DNA of 54,854 nt from Promethearchaeota archaeon (GCA_019058425.1 JAHPYZ010000026.1:1-54854); one strand, 5' to 3'; counted from the first letter of the stretch, positions 8,800-18,725 are shown. Notes: generated by a model from the letters alone, not told the origin. Numbers and translations are program-made.

Positions 8800-11700
8800 T
8801 TGATTAATTTGACCAACTCTCCTAATTTAGATAAGTTGAAAAAATTAACTAATATTGACGATCCTATTAAGATAAATCAAATTTTCAATAATCTAATAAA
8901 TGAGTTAAAAGCTTATTTAAAATTAGAGGTAATCAACAAAAAAGTAAAAATATATGTTATTGATGAATTAAATGAAATCAGAGATTCAAGTATAAGGCTA
9001 TTTAGTTTTGGAGTGAACAGATCTATTATAGATGGTACATATCATATTAGAATTTTAAAAAATTATGAAAAAATCTTCCCTTTTCTATTACTTCAGAGTG
9101 CTTATCTAACTTTTATCCCAAATTTTCTAAAAAAAACCATTTTTATTAATTTTGTTATCGATAAATTTGTTGAAATTGATTTACTTGAATATGATTTTGC
9201 TACAGAATGGGTATCGGTTATAAAGAATAAATATGTAAAGCATAATTTTGTATCAGATAAATTCCGTTTTGACAAATTCCTTGAACTAAAAGGAACACAA
9301 GCTTCTGAAAGTCCAAAACAATTTTTTTTTGAGTATGTAAGAAGAAATTCAAACTTAAATTTCGATGATAATCCATATTTTCACTTAGATAAACTATATA
9401 AAAATTTTTTATTTAAAACTTCAGAAAATCTACAAAGTAATGAGATGGCAGAAACTCTAAGAATACTAGCTAAAATATTCTACAGAATAAAAAATTGTGA
9501 TTCTTTGCAAAAATTTAGTGATTGCTTTAATAATTTAAAAAAACAGGGGATCATCCAGACTGACTTGAGTTTGAGGAGATTTAGTAAAAACTTGCGTTGG
9601 ATAAACAAATTTAGTCGTATAACCCCCACCTATTATTTTGATTGGAAAGCACTTAATATAGCTTATTTAGCATGCTATCTTAAATTTAATCCACTTTTAG
9701 AAAAAGCTCAAATTGACAAGATAGTTAACCAAATGCCATTTTTAATTATGCCAAAGCTTGCGGTATCTAATTTTTCTATAGAATTATCGGCCTATTTTGT
9801 TATTCCAAGGGTTTATATTAAAGATTTGAAGTATATGCTTGAAAAAATGGAGCGATATGGATATATAATCAAAAAATCTTGTTCTTTAGCAACTAAATAT
9901 GTTTTCTCGTTGAATCTAAATTATTTCAGGGAATATCATAAAAATGGGCAAATAATAGATCCTAAAAATAAAAATTACTCAAAACACTTTGAACTCGAAT
10001 TTACCCAAAATTATAATGAAGAATTTAATAAACCAAATCTAGCACTACTGGATTTTTTAATTTTAGAGAGAATAAGATTTTTTTCTTTTGTTGGTATAAA
10101 TTTTTCAAGAAATAAGGAAATTTCAAATATAATAAAATCTGATAATTCTAATTTTTTTATAGGTGAAAATAGCTTAATTCAAGAATTGGAGAATAACTTG
10201 CAATTATTAAATGAATCTCCTGAACTCCGAAAGGAGTTCCAAAATATTTTAGAAAGAAATCAAAACTTTGGTTTTTTTTATCTTAAAGATGAATTAGAAA
10301 AATGGGTAAATTATTTCAAAATAATTGAAAAAGGTTTGAAAGATTCAAATAGATTAAATAATCTTATTCAATTTAAAGAATTTGTTGAGAAAGAGAACGT
10401 ACTACAATCAATTGAAGAAAATAATGTTTTTTACCCTATAGATTCAAACTCCTTCACTTTCAAAAATCTCTTCCTGAATTATTTGAATTCAAAAGACAAA
10501 TATACAAATGAGGTAGAAAAACTTCGATTTTTCTGTAAATTTATTGAATTATGTTCTAATCTAAAAATTTTTAATATTAATTCAATTAAAAGAATGATAA
10601 TTGATCAAGACTTACTAAATAAGATTACTAAATTAAAAAAAGAACGTTTAAGAGAATTAAAAAAAAGTAATAAAACTTATAACATATCAAATAAGACAAT
10701 TAACCTCAGGTTAGATGAATTTATCAAAAAAGAGCCTAAGATAATTAAGCCCTATTTAATTGATAGTATCTGGACAAATACAATAGCAAGTTATTTTCCT
10801 CAAATAATACTAAAAAATTCCCCTGAAGTAAGAATTGCATTAAATAAAATAAAAAATTATTTTCCCAAAAGTTATTTCTATGAAACAACAGATTTGTTCA
10901 GTAGTCAAGAATATATTTTTTTACAACTTTTTATTCCACACTTGAATAATAGCGAAAAGATAACATTAATTTCAATAATGGCTAAGATTTTTAGAGAAAA
11001 CATCATATCTTTCAAACGATATGCATGGGATGGTTTTTTACATACATTTTCAAGAAAAGATTTTTATGATTTCAAAAAGAAAGAGTTTTTCTATACTAAA
11101 GATCTTTTCAAACAATTTTTCCTGTATACTAAAAGTATTTGTGGTGAAGAATTAAAAGAACTAAAAGAAAAACCAGTTGATACGACTAAAAATTGGTCAA
11201 TAAAAGAAAGTATGGCAAATCTTATTAAGAAAATTAACAAAAGAATTAGATCTGATTCTCTTGGTTTATATCCAGATGACATTCAAAAATTAGTTCATTT
11301 TCATTTAAATCTTGAAAATTATTTTACTAACAAAAAAGAATTAAAATCAATAAAAGAAGAAAACTTCTTTAAACAATATATAAAATCAATAAAATTCATT
11401 CCTACTTTTCAAAATTTTGGATTAGGACAATACCTTCTATATATTACTCCCTTTAATGCAGAAGATGTTGATTTCAAGATGTTATTTACAAATACATTTC
11501 TAAATATCAGGCTCATCGCATCAATTAATAGTTCTGATTCCTTATTTATCAAATATTTATTTCCTTATAACAAGCCCAACACTCCATACCTTAACTGGTT
11601 GAGAAGTAAAAATAAAATCAGAGAATATTGTTTATTTAGAGTTAATTCTTTATCTCAAATTTTTCATTTCAACTTTAATTTAAGTTCAAATGGATGGCAT

Positions 11701-12456
11701 TTAGATTCTAATAATTTTTATAATTATATACAAAATATTCTCTTCAATCCAAATTATAGAGTTCAAACTTCAGACGTGAAGCATTTTAATACTGATGATT
11801 TAATGATTACAGATTATTATAAACCTAATTCTCCTTACTTTAAAGCTTTATTAAATGTATATAATTGGCATTCTATTGATATTAAGAAAAAAATCAATAA
11901 CCTTAATAACTCCATTTTCGATGAGATTCAAGTTTTAATTAAAAAAAAACTTATCTTTCCTTACATTATTCCAAAAAATTTGGATTTCAAAGAAATCGTT
12001 CATTTCGTCTTATTAAATCTAAAAAAAGATACAATTGATACACTTAAATATATATTTCAGTATTTCAATTTTGGTTATATTTACGAAATTGAAGGAGAAT
12101 ATTATATTCATGGATTTGATGAGAAGAAAAAGGTTTATAGTGGGTTAATGATCAAGCTATATTTTCCAGATTGTGAACTTGTTGAATTTTTAAGAATTTT
12201 CGAGTATGTATTTCAATACTTAAAGGTTGAAAAATACTTGATAATAACTGATTTGGTGGATGGTGAGTCTCTTATCAAATCTGTCTATGGAAATAGTATA
12301 TTTCTTGATAAATATAATCCCTTACAGAACTTAATATGGGATACTAAAACTGAAAAGTGGGAGAACCATAAGTTGTTTAGCAAAACTTTTGAATATCTTT
12401 ATCCTGAGTTATTTTTTAATGAAAAGGAAAAGATTATGAAAACCTTAAGTTCATAG
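8800..12456 (+). CDS. Giant protein of unknown function (1,218 aa)
   Basis: The longest frame starts at a TTG at 8,800 and no in-frame ATG occurs for hundreds of codons. The protein is rich in Asn, Lys, Phe and Ile, with no signal peptide, no membrane helices and no ATPase or nuclease motif I can find. A segment at about residues 85-180 (PFLLLQSAYLTFIPNFLKK, then ESPKQFFFEYVRRN) reminds me of large uncharacterised proteins I associate with Lokiarchaeal genomes; that is recollection, not a search. Parts around 320-380 could be winged-helix-like. It converges with the RNase III gene, 89 bases away, so it is probably transcribed separately. Being beside a defence locus is the only functional hint. 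Confidence 0.7.
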   Translation: MINLTNSPNLDKLKKLTNIDDPIKINQIFNNLINELKAYLKLEVINKKVKIYVIDELNEIRDSSIRLFSFGVNRSIIDGTYHIRILKNYEKIFPFLLLQSAYLTFIPNFLKKTIFINFVIDKFVEIDLLEYDFATEWVSVIKNKYVKHNFVSDKFRFDKFLELKGTQASESPKQFFFEYVRRNSNLNFDDNPYFHLDKLYKNFLFKTSENLQSNEMAETLRILAKIFYRIKNCDSLQKFSDCFNNLKKQGIIQTDLSLRRFSKNLRWINKFSRITPTYYFDWKALNIAYLACYLKFNPLLEKAQIDKIVNQMPFLIMPKLAVSNFSIELSAYFVIPRVYIKDLKYMLEKMERYGYIIKKSCSLATKYVFSLNLNYFREYHKNGQIIDPKNKNYSKHFELEFTQNYNEEFNKPNLALLDFLILERIRFFSFVGINFSRNKEISNIIKSDNSNFFIGENSLIQELENNLQLLNESPELRKEFQNILERNQNFGFFYLKDELEKWVNYFKIIEKGLKDSNRLNNLIQFKEFVEKENVLQSIEENNVFYPIDSNSFTFKNLFLNYLNSKDKYTNEVEKLRFFCKFIELCSNLKIFNINSIKRMIIDQDLLNKITKLKKERLRELKKSNKTYNISNKTINLRLDEFIKKEPKIIKPYLIDSIWTNTIASYFPQIILKNSPEVRIALNKIKNYFPKSYFYETTDLFSSQEYIFLQLFIPHLNNSEKITLISIMAKIFRENIISFKRYAWDGFLHTFSRKDFYDFKKKEFFYTKDLFKQFFLYTKSICGEELKELKEKPVDTTKNWSIKESMANLIKKINKRIRSDSLGLYPDDIQKLVHFHLNLENYFTNKKELKSIKEENFFKQYIKSIKFIPTFQNFGLGQYLLYITPFNAEDVDFKMLFTNTFLNIRLIASINSSDSLFIKYLFPYNKPNTPYLNWLRSKNKIREYCLFRVNSLSQIFHFNFNLSSNGWHLDSNNFYNYIQNILFNPNYRVQTSDVKHFNTDDLMITDYYKPNSPYFKALLNVYNWHSIDIKKKINNLNNSIFDEIQVLIKKKLIFPYIIPKNLDFKEIVHFVLLNLKKDTIDTLKYIFQYFNFGYIYEIEGEYYIHGFDEKKKVYSGLMIKLYFPDCELVEFLRIFEYVFQYLKVEKYLIITDLVDGESLIKSVYGNSIFLDKYNPLQNLIWDTKTEKWENHKLFSKTFEYLYPELFFNEKEKIMKTLSS

Positions 12457-12545
12457 ATGCTATTTGTTTATTTCTCAAAACAAGAGTTATATATAATTTC
12501 TTTCACAATTTTCTTAACTGTTTTAGGATACCAATTTCTAAAATT

Positions 12546-13364
12546 TTATATTCTATTATATCGCAGAAATATAAGATCACATGCTTTTTCAGCAGCTTTA
12601 ATTTCTGCGATCTTAAGTTTGCTACCAATTCCTTCTACTTTTAGTTCATATTTTTTACCACTTATTGAAATAGACTCATTTAATCTAACTGTGAAGATTG
12701 GATCATTATCAGGTCCCTCTTTATCAAAGTCACTATAATCCGGAAGAATATGGGGGGATCCATACTTCTTCTGAAAAAGTTGTTGAAGAACATTTTTTGC
12801 ATTTTGATTGGTCTGAATTTTTAATTTTGTATAATAATCCTGCAATTCTTCTCGTTCTTTAATTTGTTCCCGCGTAAGTCCTTTTAATTCTTCTTTTCCC
12901 TTGTTAAAATAATTATTAATTACTTCTTCTTCAAAACATGTCTTTTCCATCATTAGATCCCAAATTTCTCGACACTTTTTAAATCCTTTTTCTAAGTAAA
13001 TCACAGCAAAGAACGCCTCCACTATGTCAGATTTCATCCCCGAAGAAAGAGAGACCCCAGCTCTTCTCACTAAAGGACTCATATCCATTTTGTCAAATAG
13101 AATTGCCAAAGGTTTTTCTTTTACTAGATTACTTCTTAGTTCTGTTAAATCTCCTTCTGAATATTGACCTTTATTATAGAATTTATCTGATACAATAAGA
13201 TCAATAACAGCATCCCCTAAGAATTCTAATCTCTCATAATCATCAATAGTATAACCTAAACCTCTGCATGAACTATGAGTAAAAGCGGTTTCCATTAATT
13301 TTAAATCAATTTCAAAAACTTGGAGGTTTTTTAACCAATTTTCAAGTGTTGTCATCTTAATCAA
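12546..13364 (-). CDS. rnc: Ribonuclease III with double-stranded RNA-binding domain
   Basis: RNase III cleaves double-stranded RNA. The signature ERLEFLGDAVIDL lies at residues 44-56, and all the acidic residues that matter in E. coli RNase III have counterparts: E44, E47, D51, E70 (in SEGDLT), D113 and E116 (in SDIVEAFFA). A dsRNA-binding domain follows at about 187-268, with helix 1 NAKNVLQQLFQKKYG and helix 2 KIAEIKAAEKACDLI. The 272-residue length is close to that of bacterial enzymes; there is no PAZ or helicase domain, so it is not a Dicer. RNase III is uncommon in archaea. It follows the CARF regulator gene by 51 bases on the same strand, and so probably shares its promoter, opposite the Argonaute gene. 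Confidence 0.93.
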   Translation of the reverse strand: MIKMTTLENWLKNLQVFEIDLKLMETAFTHSSCRGLGYTIDDYERLEFLGDAVIDLIVSDKFYNKGQYSEGDLTELRSNLVKEKPLAILFDKMDMSPLVRRAGVSLSSGMKSDIVEAFFAVIYLEKGFKKCREIWDLMMEKTCFEEEVINNYFNKGKEELKGLTREQIKEREELQDYYTKLKIQTNQNAKNVLQQLFQKKYGSPHILPDYSDFDKEGPDNDPIFTVRLNESISISGKKYELKVEGIGSKLKIAEIKAAEKACDLIFLRYNRI

Positions 13365-13415
13365 TTAGTTAAATATAAAGAAAATGTTTTTTATTGTGTA
13401 TATATTTAAGCATAA

Positions 13416-14204
13416 TTATGATTCTATTCGAGATTTTAAGAATAGTTTATTGAGAAAATGTGCTACTCCTATATAGCTAATTTCAATTGTTTTTTCTTTT
13501 TTATCTTTTGGATTAGGATAAATTTCTAGGGCAGAAATTTTACTCAATTTTTGAATATATCCATTTATAGAACCCCGAGATAAAGATCCATTTCGTTTAC
13601 TCTCTAATGCGTCTTTCAATTCTTCTAATGAATCAAATTTCTTTCGTTCATGTAAAAGTCGATTATCATTAAAAGATAAATCTGGATTAAAAAATTCATG
13701 ATATGTGTCGTAACCATTAAAGAATAACTCCATAAATTCGAGTTGTTTATCAGTTATGAGTTGAAATGGAATGGTTGGTAAACTCATATTTGAATATATT
13801 CCTACTTCCTTACTTCCTTCATATACAAAATCACCATGTATAATTTTAGTATTAGTAATTGAACATGCAATATACAACCAAATAACCATATATCTTAACC
13901 CTCCAGAAATATTTACGGTGATGTTGTGAAATCCTTTGAGTTTCTGCTGATAAATAAGATGTGTTAATTCTGCGATTGGTTTAGTCTGTATGTGAAAGTC
14001 GAATTCCACATTCTGAACTATAATTTTACGTTCCTTATAATATTTTATCAATTCTTTTAAAATCTTTTTAGCTTCTGTTGTTCCTGGAAGTGGTTTTTTT
14101 TCTGTTATGAATATTATTTTATGAATAACCTCTTTATCGATGGAGAAAATTAATTTTTGAGGGAAATGACCGACTAAAACAATCTGATTATATTTTCCAA
14201 TCAT
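13416..14204 (-). CDS. Csa3-like CARF-domain transcription regulator
   Basis: Residues 1 to about 140 form a Rossmann-like CARF domain; the ligand motif VNISGGLRYMVIWLYIA (97-113) corresponds to the family's conserved nucleotide-binding segment. CARF domains sense cyclic oligonucleotides or related ligands. The rest (about 150-255) looks like a winged helix, with SLSRGSINGYIQKLSKISAL as the recognition region. Csa3-type proteins normally control CRISPR loci, but no cas gene is seen here. The gene diverges from Argonaute across a promoter with a 9-bp inverted repeat, and lies just upstream of RNase III. It therefore plausibly controls both sides. Confidence 0.82.
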   Translation of the reverse strand: MIGKYNQIVLVGHFPQKLIFSIDKEVIHKIIFITEKKPLPGTTEAKKILKELIKYYKERKIIVQNVEFDFHIQTKPIAELTHLIYQQKLKGFHNITVNISGGLRYMVIWLYIACSITNTKIIHGDFVYEGSKEVGIYSNMSLPTIPFQLITDKQLEFMELFFNGYDTYHEFFNPDLSFNDNRLLHERKKFDSLEELKDALESKRNGSLSRGSINGYIQKLSKISALEIYPNPKDKKEKTIEISYIGVAHFLNKLFLKSRIES

Positions 14205-14290
14205 GGTTTACCCTTTTTTCTATATTTTTAAATTAGTTTTTCTCTTCCATTAAAATTATTATTTTCTATTTAATAATATTTTTTTATATA

Positions 14291-14318
14291 TATACATGTT
14301 ATTCTCTAGACATGTATA
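14291..14318. promoter_or_regulatory. 9-bp inverted repeat in the CARF regulator/Argonaute divergent promoter
   Basis: The arms TATACATGT (14,291-14,299) and ACATGTATA (14,310-14,318) are perfect reverse complements with a 10-base spacer, about one DNA turn from centre to centre of the arms. They sit between two divergent genes, 69 bases before the Argonaute ATG; a TATA-like stretch (AGTATTTAAA) follows at about 14,324-14,333. An operator for the divergently encoded CARF-HTH protein is the simplest reading. Confidence 0.6.
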
Positions 14319-14386
14319 CAAAAAAGTATTTAAAGGAAACTATCAATTTGTGATTTAAAGATAGAAATTTGGAAAGAGCTGTAAAA

Positions 14387-16753
14387 ATGAATTTAGACAA
14401 GATTATAGAAAACGTAGTTAAAAAATTCCCTCAACTTCCAAAACCTAATTTATGGGATAAGCACGGGATAAAGAGATTTTATTTTAACAAGAAAGAAGGA
14501 AATCAAGATTTTACTTTCTTTATTGATGTAACTGATATTAAAAATATACAACTCAGACAAAAACCGGATGCTATATGGCATTCAAGTTATCCTAAAAAGC
14601 AAGATATTGAAAATCTCTTAAATCAGTATTTAGGAAAAAAACAAGCTGGTACCAGAAGTATTCAAGATGGTGTCCTAACTGAGTTTTATCAGGTAAATCC
14701 TGAGAAATTTGATAATTTTTACTGTTATAAATTAGAATTAATTGGTGGAAATATAAATGAAGTAGGAGGTAAATTTGGTTATCAGCTCCGTAATAAGTTT
14801 AGCGGATTTTGGAACTTCTCTGACTATATATTACTCTCAAATCATTTTATTGAGGAAGAACAGTTGAATAAATTTGTAGAAGAATTATGGTCAAAGGAAT
14901 CAGAAACTTATAAAAATTTAACAAAAATCACATTTCTAAAAGATAAGACTCTGTCTACTAAAGCTATTGCTAACTTTTTCGCTAATTTTCTAAAATTTCA
15001 TTATAAAAATGATATATCTCGCATTTTGGAGAAGCATAAAGAAGAAGAAGCTAAAATTAAGATCAAAAAGGAATGCATAATTCGGGGTTGGGTAATAAAT
15101 GATCTTCCTGCAATTTCATTATCTATTAAATCTAATATTTATTATGAGGACACATTCGAAAAATTCTTAAAAACCTTAGAAAATAAAGAAGACATTATTA
15201 ATTTTCCAGTAATTGATATAGAACTTGAACATACAGGAAAAATATCAGGGAGTGCAGGGATATTAAAAGATCATAGAAAAAGGTTATTAAGTTATACAAG
15301 ACGAGAAAAAATTGTTAAGAAACTTCATGAAGCTCCAGATAATGAAGAAGTTTTAATTATAGATGAATTTTATCATTATACTGCAAGCACATTACACCCA
15401 TTAGTAATAACGAAAAACGCTCATTTATTTGAAGCAAGTGCATCGAAATTGATGTCTCATCTAACATTATCTCCTAAAAAGCGGATATCAATTGAAAACG
15501 AGATTATTTCTCTGTTTAAAGAATATATTACTGCGAATTTCAACTCGGTAAATACTCCTAAATTATTTAAAAAAGGCGAAGAAATTGGATTTAAAAATAA
15601 TTTGAAATTTAAAGATGGTTCAATCCATTCAGAAGATGAATATGTGTTAAAAATTTTAAAAAATCACGGAATATATAAATTAACTTCCAAATTTGAAAAT
15701 GATCCCACTTTAGAAACTGTGCTTTTATTAAGCTCAACATATAGTAGATATCAAGATTTTTGGGAGAAGCTGAAAACTGAAATGATTGACTTAGGCTTTA
15801 CTCCAAAACTAAAAAAAATAATAAAACTTGACAAAATTACCCCAATTGAAATAGAAAAAAGTATAAAGACTATATCAGTAGACAATTTTGATATAATATT
15901 AGCTATCTTACCTGAAAAGAATAACCAAGATAGAATATATGAATTAATAAAATCAGCTCTGTTTAGTTCTAATCTGATTAAAAGCCAATTCATTTTTGAA
16001 AAAACTTTACATGAGAAATTGCAATGGGCTCTTGCTAATGTAATACTAGGAATTCTTGCAAAAACAGAAAATATTCCATATATCTTCTCATTTCCTTTAG
16101 ATTTTGCAGATTATTTTGTTGGTATCGATATTTCAAGAGAACAAAAAAAGAACTTAAAAGGCTCTCAAAATTATGCTGCTACAGCCCGGTTTTATGGGAA
16201 GGATGGAACTTTTAAGCATTATGAAATTCAAGAGGACAAGATTGAGGGAGAAACTCTTCCTAAAATCATATTAGAAAGGATTTTCGCGAAAACAATGTTT
16301 CAAGGCAAAACCATAATGATTCATAGAGACGGATTTTTTAGAGGGGAAGAAATTCCTTTTCTTAAAGAATTAGGCGAGAAATATAACATAACATTTCAAT
16401 TTGTGGAAGTAATAAAAAGAAATGTACCTCGTTTGTTTAAAGTCTCAGAATCTAAACCTTTTAACCCTGAAAAGAATCAGATTTTTTATTTTTCTCAAAA
16501 AGAAGCGATAATAATTAATAATGAAGTTAAAGGAGCTAAAACTGCAAAACCTCTAAGAATTCGGGTATGTGATAAACATACAAATTTAGATAATGCAATT
16601 ATTTCTGTTATGGCGTTTCGAATGATGCATTTTGGCACTACAAAAACGCCAAAATTGCCTGTGACAATCAGTTTTAGTGATCGAATTTCTGGATTTGTTA
16701 GAAGAGGTATTAAACCTCCAAAAAAAAGCGGAAAGATTCCATGGTGGTATTAA
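14387..16753 (+). CDS. ago: Long prokaryotic Argonaute with intact DEDD catalytic tetrad
   Basis: Argonautes use a small nucleic-acid guide to bind or cut complementary nucleic acid. The PIWI domain carries D581 (FVGIDIS), E620 or E622 (IEGETLP), D648 (MIHRDGFFRGEE) and D765 (FSDRISGF). Their spacing (67 and 184 residues from the first to the third and fourth) closely matches Thermus Ago, so it should be an active slicer. The MID region (about 430-560) includes IKSQFIF and ANVILGILAKTENIPY, which resemble guide 5'-end-binding segments. The 788-residue length fits a long Ago with N, PAZ-like and MID-PIWI parts. I chose the ATG at 14,387 because GGAAAGAG lies eight bases upstream; a TTG at 14,369 is the alternative. 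It heads a run of same-strand nuclease genes. Confidence 0.93.
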   Translation: MNLDKIIENVVKKFPQLPKPNLWDKHGIKRFYFNKKEGNQDFTFFIDVTDIKNIQLRQKPDAIWHSSYPKKQDIENLLNQYLGKKQAGTRSIQDGVLTEFYQVNPEKFDNFYCYKLELIGGNINEVGGKFGYQLRNKFSGFWNFSDYILLSNHFIEEEQLNKFVEELWSKESETYKNLTKITFLKDKTLSTKAIANFFANFLKFHYKNDISRILEKHKEEEAKIKIKKECIIRGWVINDLPAISLSIKSNIYYEDTFEKFLKTLENKEDIINFPVIDIELEHTGKISGSAGILKDHRKRLLSYTRREKIVKKLHEAPDNEEVLIIDEFYHYTASTLHPLVITKNAHLFEASASKLMSHLTLSPKKRISIENEIISLFKEYITANFNSVNTPKLFKKGEEIGFKNNLKFKDGSIHSEDEYVLKILKNHGIYKLTSKFENDPTLETVLLLSSTYSRYQDFWEKLKTEMIDLGFTPKLKKIIKLDKITPIEIEKSIKTISVDNFDIILAILPEKNNQDRIYELIKSALFSSNLIKSQFIFEKTLHEKLQWALANVILGILAKTENIPYIFSFPLDFADYFVGIDISREQKKNLKGSQNYAATARFYGKDGTFKHYEIQEDKIEGETLPKIILERIFAKTMFQGKTIMIHRDGFFRGEEIPFLKELGEKYNITFQFVEVIKRNVPRLFKVSESKPFNPEKNQIFYFSQKEAIIINNEVKGAKTAKPLRIRVCDKHTNLDNAIISVMAFRMMHFGTTKTPKLPVTISFSDRISGFVRRGIKPPKKSGKIPWWY

Positions 16754-16836
16754 AATATTATCTATCAAAATAATTAAATTTATAAAATTAAAATAATCGA
16801 TTATCTTAAGGCGAAATTAAATAGAAAGGTCATTTT

Positions 16837-18705
16837 ATGGTAATAAAATATCCTCCTTCCTTAGAAGAATTAAGAAAGAGACGTGAACCAATACCGATGC
16901 AAGAAGAATCTTTCTATAATATAGTAGATGATTTAGATGATTCTTGGCACGTATGGCATTCGATTTTTTGGGATAATGATGCAAAGATGACTTCTGGTGA
17001 AGCTGATTTTCTTATCTTTCACCCTGACTTAGGTTTCTTAATTATTGAAGTTAAAGGGGGTATTATTTCCATAAATAATGGAATATATTATAGTTTAAAC
17101 CAATCTACCCTCGAGAAAAACGAAATCAAGGATCCATTCGAACAAGCAAGAAGGTCTATGCATCATATAAGGGAATTTTATGAAGAACAAGCTAAAAAAA
17201 GTCCCGATCCCTCAAATTTATTAAAGTTTAACAAATATTTTCCTTTATCCTTTAATTATGGAGTTTTTTTCCCAGATACTACCTTCAAGGATGATTTTGA
17301 ATATTTGCAATTGAGGTTTAACAAAATCTTCGATCGATCAGACATCGAAGAACATATGAATTGGATGGTAGGAGAAAAAAATCAAGCATCTCCATTGGAA
17401 AAATTTCTTTTAGAACTTTTAAATGCTTATGCATCTAAAAGAATATCACTTCCAAGCACAGCTGATTTTTTTATTAATATGATTGGTTCAAACATCTCAA
17501 AGTATGTTAGTATGAGAAGGTATTTAGATTCGAGAGAAACAGAATTGGAAGAAATTAATAAGGTTCAAGATTTTTTATTAAATTCTTTATTACAAAAATC
17601 CAGATGTATTTTTAAGGGAAGTGCAGGTTCAGGTAAAACATTTATAGCGATGAAAAAGGCTTTACTTAATTATAGAGTAGGTATAAAGACATTGTTGTTA
17701 TGTTTTAACGCGGAATTAAGAGATTCCATTCAGAATTATCTCAGTGAACAATTAAATATGGAATACGAAGAATTCAAAGATTTAATACATATTCACACAA
17801 TTAATTCTTTTCTAAGGCTACAAATTAATGAAAATTATTATGGAACCTTTAAGGGTAATTTACTCAAAAATTTGAATATTTTTGATTATAAACCAATAGC
17901 TGACAAATTAAAACAAGATAAAACCAAAATCTATAACGAATATAAATACGATGCGATTATTATAGATGAGGCACAAGATATTGATAGTAGTATTTGGGAT
18001 TTATTTGATTGTTTCTTGAAGGACCCTCAACATTCAATTTTATATATTTTTTATGATGAAGCTCAATCAATTTTTGTAAAAAAATTTTCTATTGAAAAAT
18101 TTGGAATGAATCCCGAGCAAGATCTTATAATGCTTTCCAAAAATTTGCGAAACACCACAGAAATTGCGAAATGGTTTAAGTATAAGACTAAATTAGGGAA
18201 TTACCAAGAATATTCAGGAATAAAGGGATTTAAAGTAACAACTCATCAATTTAACAGCTCCTTTGAGGCTCTTATAAAAATTGTTGAAATAATTAAGGGG
18301 AAATTTATTAATAAAAATATTGACCTTGATAAAATTGTCATACTTTCCTATTTTAAACTAAATAATCTAGGTACTCCTTTTAAGAGTAACGAATATTGTG
18401 ATTATATTCAGTTATATGTAAAGGAAAAAGGTATTAAGACAAACTTTTTTGTTATCGAACCTGACCACATCTCCAAGTTTCAAGAGATTAGCAAATCCGA
18501 TGAAATTATTAGTGATTTTATCGTAATGTTTAAAACTATTTCTGGGTTTAAAGGATTGGAACGAGATGTAATTTTCCTTTTAGTGCCCACTTTAGCAGAA
18601 TTCAAGGAACGGTACCCTGAACGCTATAACAATTTTATCATGCAACTCTATATAGGGGCTTCAAGATCTAAATTTAAATTATATTTTTTCGAATATTCAT
18701 TATAA
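16837..18705 (+). CDS. NERD-domain nuclease fused to UvrD/Rep-like SF1 helicase
   Basis: Residues about 25-200 form a NERD domain, a PD-(D/E)XK-type nuclease fold: E55, D57 and then E71-V-K73 in SGEADFLIFHP and LIIEVKGG. From about 230 onward is an SF1 helicase: Walker A KGSAGSGKTF (260-269), Walker B IIIDEAQDID (D377, E378), a KTISGFKGLERDVIFLL segment and a terminal GASRSKFKLYFF motif. The 622-residue protein is compact for a UvrD helicase. It begins 83 bases after Argonaute and ends 20 bases before nurA. It could unwind DNA for guided cutting or degrade invading DNA. A UvrD-like helicase next to an OLD nuclease is also seen in Gabija systems, but here five other genes are mixed in. Confidence 0.85.
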   Translation: MVIKYPPSLEELRKRREPIPMQEESFYNIVDDLDDSWHVWHSIFWDNDAKMTSGEADFLIFHPDLGFLIIEVKGGIISINNGIYYSLNQSTLEKNEIKDPFEQARRSMHHIREFYEEQAKKSPDPSNLLKFNKYFPLSFNYGVFFPDTTFKDDFEYLQLRFNKIFDRSDIEEHMNWMVGEKNQASPLEKFLLELLNAYASKRISLPSTADFFINMIGSNISKYVSMRRYLDSRETELEEINKVQDFLLNSLLQKSRCIFKGSAGSGKTFIAMKKALLNYRVGIKTLLLCFNAELRDSIQNYLSEQLNMEYEEFKDLIHIHTINSFLRLQINENYYGTFKGNLLKNLNIFDYKPIADKLKQDKTKIYNEYKYDAIIIDEAQDIDSSIWDLFDCFLKDPQHSILYIFYDEAQSIFVKKFSIEKFGMNPEQDLIMLSKNLRNTTEIAKWFKYKTKLGNYQEYSGIKGFKVTTHQFNSSFEALIKIVEIIKGKFINKNIDLDKIVILSYFKLNNLGTPFKSNEYCDYIQLYVKEKGIKTNFFVIEPDHISKFQEISKSDEIISDFIVMFKTISGFKGLERDVIFLLVPTLAEFKERYPERYNNFIMQLYIGASRSKFKLYFFEYSL

Positions 18706-18725
18706 AAGAATTGAAAGAGGATATC

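Noticed and set aside
12457..12738. Plus-strand frame overlapping RNase III
   Set aside because: It lies antisense to the dsRNA-binding domain of a clear RNase III and shows no family resemblance.
12546..13364. RNase III as a Dicer relative
   Set aside because: It has a single RNase III domain and one dsRNA-binding domain, with no PAZ, helicase or second RNase III domain.
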